Shown piece by piece: positions 8,790 to 16,448 of a DNA stretch of 40,880 bases. Source of the DNA: an uncultured Porphyromonadaceae bacterium (GTDB taxonomy: Bacteria; Bacteroidota; Bacteroidia; Bacteroidales; Muribaculaceae); NCBI GenBank assembly GCA_937921035.1, contig CALEUL010000014.1:1-40880 (forward strand). Reading direction: 5' to 3'. Below the pieces are notes generated by a model. It ran no database searches and was not told the DNA's origin. It saw nothing but the letters and a program-made list of their open reading frames with translations. The position numbers and the translations under genes are program-made. Within the stretch, counting starts at the first letter, position 1, and every line of letters begins with the position of its first letter.

Positions 8790-9724
8790 GATTTCTGATA
8801 GTCTGTGGGCGACATGCCCGTTATATGTTTAAAATATTTGCCGAATGCGCTCTGGTTGGAAAAATTGAGTGCGTATGCCACCTGCTGCACGTTCTTGCCC
8901 GAATAACGCAACAGGTTCTTTGCCTCGGTGATAACGAAAAAGTCGATCCAGCGTGTTGCCGAACGACCTGTGGCCTCCTTTACCAGCAGCGAGAGGTATT
9001 TCGGCGAGATGAAGAGCTGGTCGGCATAATATTTCACAGATCGCTCGCGCAGGTAGTTCACATGCACGAGCCGCAGGAAATCCTGTACGTACGAGCTGCG
9101 TCTGGGACTGGCGCCGTTGGATTCCTTTATGTTTGTCCGGCGGCAAAGTATGCTCATCAGCTGGTATATCAGAGCACTGGTGATACTGCTGATTATATGC
9201 AGGCTCAGCTGTGTCATGTAGTTTTCTTTCATCACCATATTTATCAGTGAGAAATAACGCAGCAGCTGGTTTACCTCGCGGTCGCTGAGGTGAAGCACCG
9301 GATCGTCGTGCTCCAGCAGAGCCTCTACCGAAATAGCAGAGAAAGATATGTTGATGTCGCGCAGAAAAAGGGGCGAGAACATCAGGAAATACATATCCAC
9401 GCCCGAATTATCATCCGCCGGCGACACCTGAATGAGAGAACCGTGGTTAATATTCACGGTTACAGGACCTTCTATCTCGAATTTCTTAGTATTTACCTCT
9501 ACCGACAGCTTGCCCTTGGCAATCAGCAGCATGACATTGCCCACCACCTTCACGGGTGTCATTACATCTATATGTTTTTCCGTATCGGTGGGTTCGGCGG
9601 TTATATGGCCATAGAAACAATTGCCTTCAATTTCGCTGAAATCGACGGCCTGTGATTTGAGCCTTTCAAACTGGCTTGTTTCCATAGCCGTTTGTTTGAT
9701 AAAGATATCGTCTATTCTATCCAT
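8786..9724 (-). CDS. AraC-family transcriptional regulator
   Basis: A 312-residue regulator with an N-terminal cupin-like sensor half (about 1-190, beta-rich, e.g. VTVNINHGSLIQVSPADD) and a C-terminal AraC double helix-turn-helix (about 215-312). The latter includes LFISPKYLSLLVKEATGRSATRWI and the signature NFSNQSAFGKYFKHITGMSPTDY. The start MDRIDDIFI at 9724 is chosen over an ATG 60 bp upstream, because a TATATTTG element at 9732-9739 would place the transcript start downstream of that ATG. Its stop overlaps the next gene's GTG, so it is the first gene of the operon and may control it. The inducer is unknown. Confidence 0.88.
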   Translation of the reverse strand: MDRIDDIFIKQTAMETSQFERLKSQAVDFSEIEGNCFYGHITAEPTDTEKHIDVMTPVKVVGNVMLLIAKGKLSVEVNTKKFEIEGPVTVNINHGSLIQVSPADDNSGVDMYFLMFSPLFLRDINISFSAISVEALLEHDDPVLHLSDREVNQLLRYFSLINMVMKENYMTQLSLHIISSITSALIYQLMSILCRRTNIKESNGASPRRSSYVQDFLRLVHVNYLRERSVKYYADQLFISPKYLSLLVKEATGRSATRWIDFFVITEAKNLLRYSGKNVQQVAYALNFSNQSAFGKYFKHITGMSPTDYQKS

Positions 9725-9870
9725 TGCAATGCAAATATACAAAGTTTTTAGCAAACAGAGATATTTCCGCACCTTTTGGAACAATTAATTATCCAAAAAG
9801 AATAACGAGCATAATCCCGACAGGAATATTCGACGGATAATACCGGAAAAACGCATATTAATTTCGCGGT

Positions 9871-11697
9871 ATGGAAAACTACGAATTGCTTAACAATCTT
9901 AGAGATAATATCCTGCACGAGCGCTACGATCCACTCACCGGTTACGGCGCCTGTGGACCGCGCCGTCGGCTTAAATATTACACGAGGACGTTTTATCTGC
10001 CGGTTGCGATGTTGGAGAATCCCGAATGCCAGCATATAAAGGTTGGGTCGCGGAAATGGAAACAGATGCGTTGCCGCTACGATTTTGAATACTGGTGCGC
10101 CACATGTGCCTATATCAAGCCAAAACGAGGTTTCAAGCCTGTTCTGTGCGTGCTCAACGAGGGACAGCGTTCCGTCGTTGAGATTCTCGAGAACGACCGC
10201 GCCGCAGGAATGCCTCTGCGCGCCGTTATACTGAAGGCCCGCCAGTGGGGCTGCTCAACCCTTATACAGCTGTACATAGCATGGATTCAGACATGCGTGC
10301 GCACGGGTGTTAACAGCGTTATCTGCGCGCACCTCAAAAACACGTCGGCCACAATACGCGGCATGTACAGCCGCCTGCTTGCCAACTACCCTGCCGATAT
10401 GTGGCAGGGCAATGCTGAACCGGCACTGAAGAACTTCGAGGGTTCCACCGACATAAAGAAGATTACCGGCCGCGACTGCACCATGATGCTCTGTTCCAGC
10501 GTAAACCCTGACGCCGTGCGCGGCAACGACCTTTCGCTGGCACATCTTACCGAAGTGGCTTTCTGGCGCAATTCGCCGTCTGTTGCTCCCGAGGATGTGG
10601 CACAAGCTATATACGGAACCGTAGACATGCAGGAGGGAACAATGGTGGTGATAGAGTCGACGGCAAACGGCGTGGGTAATTTTTTCCACCGCGAATGGCT
10701 GCGCAGCAAGACAACAGGCTGTTCGCGCGCAATTTTTGTGCCGTGGTGCGAGCTCAGTGCCAACTCGCGCCGCCCCTCGGACATACACGCGTTCGTCAAG
10801 AGTATGGACGACAAGGAAAAGGAACTTTTTGCTTCCGGACTCACCATAGAACAATTGTACTGGCGCCGCTGCAAGCGACTGGAAATGGACAGCGAGGAAC
10901 GTTTCAACGCCGAGTTCCCGCTGACCGACACCGACGCCTTCATTTCCACAGAATGCAACGTATTCGATTCGGCCTTGGTGGAAGAACTGCGCGCGGATTG
11001 CGGCATGGCTTTCGAACGCGGAGGGCTTTGTGGCTTGCCACCACGCTTTACAGCGACGGCGACAGGCAGACTGCGCGTATGGCACCACCCCGAGGCGGGA
11101 GAAAGCTATGTGGCGGCAGTGGATGTCGGTGGCCGTTCGGCTACGGCCGACTGGTCGGTGGTGGCGGTGCTTCGCCGCGGTCGTGGCGACGTTCTGCCGG
11201 AAGTGGTGGCGCAATGGCGCGGGCACATAGACCACGACCTGCTCGCCACCAAGGCTATGGAAATAGGCCGGTACTACAACAACGCCCTGCTTGTGGTGGA
11301 AAGCAACACCTTAGAGACAGAACGCAACGGCGCCGACAGCGCATATGTGCTTGCAGAGATGGCACGGACATATCCGAACATGTATGTGCGCCGCTCCTAC
11401 GACAAGGTGAGCGGCAACTACACCCGGCGCTACGGCTTCCACACAAACCGCAACACCAAACCTATGCTAATAGGCAACCTGATAGCCGCCGTGCGCGGAC
11501 ACACCTACACGGAGCACGACAACGATGCCTGCAACGAGATGCTGAACTACCGTCAGCATCCCGACGGCTCGTACGGCGCCGACGCGCCCATGCACGACGA
11601 TATTCTGATGACGCGCGCCATAGCCCTGTTCATCATCGCCACCGAAAGCGATGCCAGGATAGATATTTCCACCCTTCCGACAATACAGAAATGGTAA
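9871..11697 (+). CDS. orphan phage terminase large subunit-like protein
   Basis: A 608-residue protein with the full layout of a TerL packaging motor. The ATPase half has a Walker A-like KARQWGCST (about 122-130), Walker B with catalytic Glu in LSLAHLTEVAFW (about 221-232) and motif III VIESTANG (about 260-267). The RNase H-fold nuclease half has Asp in YVAAVDVGG (about 418), Glu in LLVVESNT (about 477) and Asp in MHDDILMTRA (about 576-577). All expected catalytic residues are present. A cysteine cluster (MRCRYDFEYWCATCAY, about 66-81) sits near the N-terminus. There is no small terminase, portal, protease, capsid or integrase gene nearby. It lies between an AraC operon and polA, and its stop abuts the polA stop with no spacer. 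It may be a domesticated or residual phage gene; length and motifs argue against decay. Confidence 0.85.
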   Translation: MENYELLNNLRDNILHERYDPLTGYGACGPRRRLKYYTRTFYLPVAMLENPECQHIKVGSRKWKQMRCRYDFEYWCATCAYIKPKRGFKPVLCVLNEGQRSVVEILENDRAAGMPLRAVILKARQWGCSTLIQLYIAWIQTCVRTGVNSVICAHLKNTSATIRGMYSRLLANYPADMWQGNAEPALKNFEGSTDIKKITGRDCTMMLCSSVNPDAVRGNDLSLAHLTEVAFWRNSPSVAPEDVAQAIYGTVDMQEGTMVVIESTANGVGNFFHREWLRSKTTGCSRAIFVPWCELSANSRRPSDIHAFVKSMDDKEKELFASGLTIEQLYWRRCKRLEMDSEERFNAEFPLTDTDAFISTECNVFDSALVEELRADCGMAFERGGLCGLPPRFTATATGRLRVWHHPEAGESYVAAVDVGGRSATADWSVVAVLRRGRGDVLPEVVAQWRGHIDHDLLATKAMEIGRYYNNALLVVESNTLETERNGADSAYVLAEMARTYPNMYVRRSYDKVSGNYTRRYGFHTNRNTKPMLIGNLIAAVRGHTYTEHDNDACNEMLNYRQHPDGSYGADAPMHDDILMTRAIALFIIATESDARIDISTLPTIQKW

Positions 11698-14397
11698 TCA
11701 GTGCGCGTCGAGCCAGTTGTCGGCCACGCCCGCCGACACTTCCAGAGGCACGCGGCCGCTGTAGGCGCCTTCCATCTGGCGTACGACAAGTTCCTGCATG
11801 GTGCCGAGTTCGTCGGGCCTGACATTGAATATGAGTTCGTCGTGTACCTGAAGTATCATGCGCGAACGCAGTCCGCGGCGGCGTATTTCCTCGTCGATAC
11901 GCACCATAGCTACCTTGATTATATCGGCCGCCGAACCCTGTATAGGCGCGTTTACGGCGTTTCGCTCGGCATAGCTGCGCACGGTGTTGCTGCGCGAATT
12001 AATATCCGGCAGATAACGCCGGCGTCCCATTATTGTACTGACATAGCCGTCGGCACGTGCCTGTTCGACGGCTTTTTCCATATAGCCGTGTACGCCCGGA
12101 TAGGTTCGCAGATATCCTTCTATAAGTTCTTTTGCCTCGGCACGCGGAATACCGAGCCTTTCGGACAGGCCGAAAGCCGATATGCCGTATATGATTCCGA
12201 AGTTGGCCGTTTTTGCATTGCGGCGCTGGTTGTCGGTAACCTCGTCGAGCTCCAGATGGTATATCTTGGCCGCGGTACTACGATGAATATCTTCGCCGCT
12301 CAGGAAAGCGTCGATCATATTTTTGTCGCCGCTGAGGTCGGCCATAAGGCGCAGCTCAATCTGCGAATAGTCGGCGGAGAGCAACAGATCGCCGTCATCG
12401 GCGATGAAAGCCCTGCGTATCTCGCGTCCGTCGGAAGTGCGGATAGGAATGTTCTGCAGGTTGGGGTTGGTGGACGATATTCGGCCTGTAGCTGTAACAG
12501 TCTGGTTATATGTGGTATGTATCTTTCCCGTAGTCGGGTTGATAAGTTTGGGCAGAGCGTCCACGTATGTCGCCAGCAGCTTCTTGATGCCGCGAATGTC
12601 TAAAATCAGCTGCACCAGAGGCACGTCCTTGGCGTATTTCTCGAGAACATCCTCGGCAGTGGACCACGAACCGCCTTTTGTCTTGCGTGCCTTGGGGTCG
12701 ATACTCATTTCGTCGAACAGAATCTGCCCCACCTGCGATGGCGACGATACATTGAACGGCCTTCCGGCAAGGCTGTAAGCCTCTTCCTCCTTTTGATGCA
12801 GTCGTTCGCTGAGAGCGGCGGATATACGTTTCAGCTCGCGCGGGTCTATTCGCGCGCCTTCCCATTCCATCGAGGCAAGCACACCCACAAAAGGCTGTTC
12901 CACATCCTCCAGCAACTCTGTCTGCCCCTTTTCGGCACACTCCTTCTGCAGCAGTGGCATAAGACGCAGGCATGCAGCTGCCGCCGTTGCATCGCCGCTG
13001 TTGCATTCAAGGCCGAGATAGCTCATTGCCAGAGAAGAAACATCGTGTTTCTGGTCGGGATTGCACAGATAGTGCGCCACCGACGTATCGAACCAGCGCG
13101 CGCCCTGAAATGTTATGCCCATTCGCCTAAGAATCAGCATATCACGCTTTATATCGCTGCCGCACAACGTTACATGCGGATTGGAGAACACAGGCTGCAG
13201 CAGCTCTGCTATTCGCGCGCGGCCCGCGGTATCGGCTGGCAGGGCGATTGTGGCCGCGTTGTAATTATCCGAATTCTCCGGCATGTAGGAAAACGAAATA
13301 GATGCAGCACGGGCCGTCATGGCCTCGGCGCCCTCGCTCTGAATCGCCATACCGGCAATTCCCTCTCGCATCAGGCCGCCGAGGTATTCCGCTATTTCTT
13401 TCTCCTGCGAGAGCTGTGCGGCTTCTACGGCGAATTGACTGGCTTCCACCGGTTCGACGGTATCGAACAGATTACCCATAGCCGGCACAGGCTTGCCCAC
13501 GGGTTCGGTGGCCACGGGTTCGGCAGACTTGTATTTTGAAATCAGGGATTTGAATTCGAGAGTGCGGTATATCTCCACCAATGCGTCCACATCAGGCTCG
13601 CAGCGTCGCAGACTGTCGGCGTCGAACTCCAGCGGCACATCCGTAACGATGGTAACAAGATGCTTGGACATTCGTATCTTGTCGGCATTCTCCACTATTT
13701 TTTTCTGCAGGGCGCCTTTCAGCTTATCTGTGGAGGCAAGCAGATTTTCCACGCTGCCGAACTCGGCAATCAGTTTGGCTGCTGTTTTCTCACCCACTCC
13801 CGGGCAACCGGGAACATTGTCGGCGGCATCACCCTCCAGCGCCAGCAGGTCTATCACCTGCGCCGGCGAGCTTATGCCGTAGCGCGCGCACACTTCCTGG
13901 GGGCCTCGCACTTCGAAGCCCTGCCCTTTGATTGCAGGACGGTACTGGAACACATGGTCGTTTATAAGCTGACCGTAGTCCTTGTCGGGCGTCATCATAT
14001 AAGTTGTGAAGCCATTTTCGGTGGCGTGGCGCGAAAGCGTTCCTATCACGTCATCGGCCTCGTAGCCCTCGACCTCTATGACAGGAATCCGCATGGCCGC
14101 GAGAATAGATTTGATATACGGTATCGCAACAGTTATGTCCTCGGGCTGCTTGTCGCGTCCGGCCTTGTACTCCGGATACTCGTCGTGGCGGAATGTGCGG
14201 CCATGCGCGGGGTCGAAGCACACGGCTATGTAGCCGGGATTCTCCTTGCGCAGAAGATCGTCCAGCGTGATGCAGAAACCGAAAACGGCCGAAGTGTTCA
14301 CACCCTGCGAGTTCACCCTCGGCGAGCGCATCAGGGCATAGTACGCCCTGTATATCAATGCGTAGGCATCAAGTAAAAATAGCTTCTTTTCTTCCAT
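11698..14397 (-). CDS. polA: DNA polymerase I
   Basis: An 899-residue PolA. Residues 1-290 are the 5'-3' flap nuclease, with acidic metal sites in TPDKDYGQL and LEGDAADNVPG. Residues about 330-500 correspond to the 3'-5' exonuclease fold. The polymerase domain follows, with motif A (SADYSQIELR), motif B (AKTANFGIIYGIS) and motif C (LQVHDELIF). The start MEEKKLFLLDAYALIYR at 14397 is used; an in-frame ATG 90 bp upstream has no homology. The exonuclease domain looks catalytically dead. The DxE of motif I is replaced (IAGMAIQSEG, 347-356), and the C-terminal Yx3D motif region reads GDATAAAACLRL without the acidic residue. Polymerase and nick-translation roles in repair and Okazaki processing should be kept, but proofreading probably is not. 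Confidence 0.95.
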   Translation of the reverse strand: MEEKKLFLLDAYALIYRAYYALMRSPRVNSQGVNTSAVFGFCITLDDLLRKENPGYIAVCFDPAHGRTFRHDEYPEYKAGRDKQPEDITVAIPYIKSILAAMRIPVIEVEGYEADDVIGTLSRHATENGFTTYMMTPDKDYGQLINDHVFQYRPAIKGQGFEVRGPQEVCARYGISSPAQVIDLLALEGDAADNVPGCPGVGEKTAAKLIAEFGSVENLLASTDKLKGALQKKIVENADKIRMSKHLVTIVTDVPLEFDADSLRRCEPDVDALVEIYRTLEFKSLISKYKSAEPVATEPVGKPVPAMGNLFDTVEPVEASQFAVEAAQLSQEKEIAEYLGGLMREGIAGMAIQSEGAEAMTARAASISFSYMPENSDNYNAATIALPADTAGRARIAELLQPVFSNPHVTLCGSDIKRDMLILRRMGITFQGARWFDTSVAHYLCNPDQKHDVSSLAMSYLGLECNSGDATAAAACLRLMPLLQKECAEKGQTELLEDVEQPFVGVLASMEWEGARIDPRELKRISAALSERLHQKEEEAYSLAGRPFNVSSPSQVGQILFDEMSIDPKARKTKGGSWSTAEDVLEKYAKDVPLVQLILDIRGIKKLLATYVDALPKLINPTTGKIHTTYNQTVTATGRISSTNPNLQNIPIRTSDGREIRRAFIADDGDLLLSADYSQIELRLMADLSGDKNMIDAFLSGEDIHRSTAAKIYHLELDEVTDNQRRNAKTANFGIIYGISAFGLSERLGIPRAEAKELIEGYLRTYPGVHGYMEKAVEQARADGYVSTIMGRRRYLPDINSRSNTVRSYAERNAVNAPIQGSAADIIKVAMVRIDEEIRRRGLRSRMILQVHDELIFNVRPDELGTMQELVVRQMEGAYSGRVPLEVSAGVADNWLDAH

Positions 14398-14465
14398 TAT
14401 ATATAAATCGCAGAAAAATGGTTTCTCTTGTAGGGTGTGCAGAACTGCAGTAGAAAGCCTCACAA

Positions 14466-14553
14466 TGTAGGGACGTGCCAAAGGCACGTCAGCAACTGTC
14501 TACTGAGTATCAATGCTTTAGGTAGCAAACTTGCCAAAGGTACGTGCCTACAA
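14466..14553. repeat. small inverted-repeat (REP/MITE-like) element
   Basis: The left part has a perfect 8-bp hairpin, GACGTGCC-aaa-GGCACGTC (14472-14490), preceded by TGTAGG. The right part, TTGCCAAAGGTACGTGCCTACAA read on the plus strand (starting near 14531), is an imperfect inverted copy, so the whole ends in near-matching TGTAGG(n)ACGT inverted termini. It lies in the non-coding gap between polA and the methyltransferase gene and carries no ORF. It could be a repetitive extragenic palindrome or part of a terminator for the methyltransferase transcript. Confidence 0.5.
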
Positions 14554-14610
14554 TATGAATCATTATCTGTTTTTTGTTTTAAATATGAAAATGTTTTGGA
14601 CATTTTTCAA

Positions 14611-15630
14611 TTAAAGTTCCATAAAATCGGTGCAAGACAGCAGACCGCTCTCTGTCAAAAGATTATCTTTGGTAACCTCAATTGCAGTATCCGACTTGTC
14701 CATACCGATCCAGCTGCGGCCAAGAGCGTCGGCGGCTCTCAGAAAGCTACCCGAACCGCAGAAACAGTCCATAACGATAGAATCCGGATTTGAAGATGCG
14801 CCCACTATAAACCTGAGCATATCCTGATTCTTTTCTGTGGGGTATGTTGGATAAGCGGGGTCTTTGAACGTCCAGATATCCTGAGCTTTGGTGCTGGTAT
14901 GTTCGTCGGCATAGTTTATCTTGCGGGGATTGCCTTTCGACGACCATTCGATAAGTCCCTTGCGGTCCAGTTCCTCCAGTTCTTCAACAGAACAGCGCCA
15001 ATGCCGTCCCTTAGGCGGCAAAAGACCTTTGAACGGCTTTGATGTATTGCCTTTTGTTTCACCCGGAGCATGGATGGGAACGGTGGTATACCGCCGCCCA
15101 GCCGCATCCGTTTTAGGATAGCGCTTTATCAGGTCGGCCTCATCGACTTCGAAAACAGGATTGTTCCATATCGCGCTGTCGCTCTTTACATAATATAGAA
15201 TCATGTCCTTTATGTTGCCGTAGCCGTTTCTGTCGAAATTCTTGGGGTTGCATTTCACGCGGGTAATATCGTTGCGAAAATACTTCATTCCGAAGATACC
15301 GTCAAGCATCACTTTCACATAATGTCCTATCTTGTAGTCGATATGCAAGTAAAAAGAGCCGCAGTCCGACAACAGCTCGTATATCAGCGCTACTCTTTGG
15401 CGCAGATACTCAAGATATTCTTCGCCCTGTAATTGGTCGGAATACGCCACGGCAGCATCTTCGGCTTTGCTGATGGTTGAGACACGGCCCGAAGGGTCGA
15501 TCCCGAAAGTGCCGCCGGTGGCGAAGGGTGGGTCGATATACACAAGGTCTATCTTCCCTTTGTAGCCATTGTCCAGAAGCCACCGGAGTCCGTCGATATT
15601 GTCGCCTTTTATCAGTATATTCCTATCCAT
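14611..15630 (-). CDS. type II DNA methyltransferase, beta class
   Basis: A 339-residue site-specific DNA methyltransferase. The catalytic motif DPPF is at residues 33-36, near the N-terminus, and the AdoMet-binding motif FCGSGSF is near residues 290-296. This order defines the beta class of amino-methyltransferases (N6-adenine or N4-cytosine). The target recognition region lies between them. It starts inside the last codons of the restriction endonuclease gene (8-nt overlap), so the two are co-expressed as a restriction-modification system that modifies the host's own sites. Adenine methylation is more likely from the DPP[YF] motif but not certain; the recognition sequence cannot be read from the protein. 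Confidence 0.9.
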   Translation of the reverse strand: MDRNILIKGDNIDGLRWLLDNGYKGKIDLVYIDPPFATGGTFGIDPSGRVSTISKAEDAAVAYSDQLQGEEYLEYLRQRVALIYELLSDCGSFYLHIDYKIGHYVKVMLDGIFGMKYFRNDITRVKCNPKNFDRNGYGNIKDMILYYVKSDSAIWNNPVFEVDEADLIKRYPKTDAAGRRYTTVPIHAPGETKGNTSKPFKGLLPPKGRHWRCSVEELEELDRKGLIEWSSKGNPRKINYADEHTSTKAQDIWTFKDPAYPTYPTEKNQDMLRFIVGASSNPDSIVMDCFCGSGSFLRAADALGRSWIGMDKSDTAIEVTKDNLLTESGLLSCTDFMEL

Positions 15631-16438
15631 TATGATACAGCGTAGTTAGAAAATCTTTCAAGAACAGTGCGCTGAGTATGTTGTAGTTGCCGGAAGCCGT
15701 TGTCTTATATAGTTTTCCCCTGTTGGGAATATAGAGCACACCGTCCATAATGGCGACTTTGACAACATTCGGGTTTGTCTGAGACCGAACCGTTGTCAGC
15801 GCGTCGAGAAACTGATCATTTTGATGGCCGCCGAAATCGGTAATGAATTTGGCCTCACCGATAACAAACTTTTCGCCAACTTTGGCTACGAAATCCAGCC
15901 CTTTGTCCTCTCGCTGCCAACCGAGATATGTTCTGGCGAAATTGCCAAGAAAATCATCCTGCCCGCTCAGTATTGCGAATCCATCGGAACGGAGGAACTG
16001 GTCGATGTCGCGTACCGGTACGACTCCCAACGCTCCAGAATCCACCCATCGGCGGAACAGTGGTCCCATCTGACGGTTTGTTTCCTTGGGCTGGACTACA
16101 CTGGCCTTGAGTTTTTCAACGCCCAATTCATATATGCGGTTGCATATACGGGAAACAGTTGCCGGATTGTTCCTGATAATTATATCGCGTTGTGCTCCGG
16201 CAGGCACCCTTTTAAAGAAGGGTACATAACTGTCCTTTACAGGAAACAAATCCAGTTCAAGCAATGTCTTGAACATTTCCACACAATCGTTTTTGAGGAA
16301 ATCAGATTCTATCTTTTTCCACAAATCTTCATTTATCTGACGATTTGCCTCGGGATTGAGAGGATACACAACCGACAACCGGTCGAGGTAAACCTCCCGG
16401 TTTGCCAGTTCAATGCTTTGCCGTGTGAATTCGTTCAT
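15623..16438 (-). CDS. type II restriction endonuclease (PD-(D/E)XK)
   Basis: A 271-residue protein directly upstream of, and overlapping, the methyltransferase gene. A PD-(D/E)XK nuclease core is visible: Asp182 in KGLDFVAKVG, then Glu195-x-Lys197 in VIGEAKF, followed by DFGGHQNDQF. The N-terminal 120 residues are helical and probably bind DNA. From memory the C-terminal block resembles Tsp45I-type enzymes (which cut GTSAC), but I could not compare them, so the specificity is open. It begins 10 nt after the glgB stop, so it may be co-transcribed with glgB or have a weak promoter inside that gene. All catalytic residues are present, so it is predicted to be active. Confidence 0.8.
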   Translation of the reverse strand: MNEFTRQSIELANREVYLDRLSVVYPLNPEANRQINEDLWKKIESDFLKNDCVEMFKTLLELDLFPVKDSYVPFFKRVPAGAQRDIIIRNNPATVSRICNRIYELGVEKLKASVVQPKETNRQMGPLFRRWVDSGALGVVPVRDIDQFLRSDGFAILSGQDDFLGNFARTYLGWQREDKGLDFVAKVGEKFVIGEAKFITDFGGHQNDQFLDALTTVRSQTNPNVVKVAIMDGVLYIPNRGKLYKTTASGNYNILSALFLKDFLTTLYHNG

Positions 16439-16448
16439 CAGAGAAAAT

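Noticed and set aside
9725..9784. Earlier start of the AraC gene at 9784 (MFQKVRKYL)
   Set aside because: A TATATTTG promoter element lies within the extension, and the extra 20 residues show no family similarity.
10255..11235. Minus-strand frame opposite the terminase gene
   Set aside because: It is a composition shadow of the TerL codons, which carry all the motifs.
14398..16448. Insertion sequence carrying the restriction genes
   Set aside because: No transposase, integrase or clear target-site duplication is seen around the pair.
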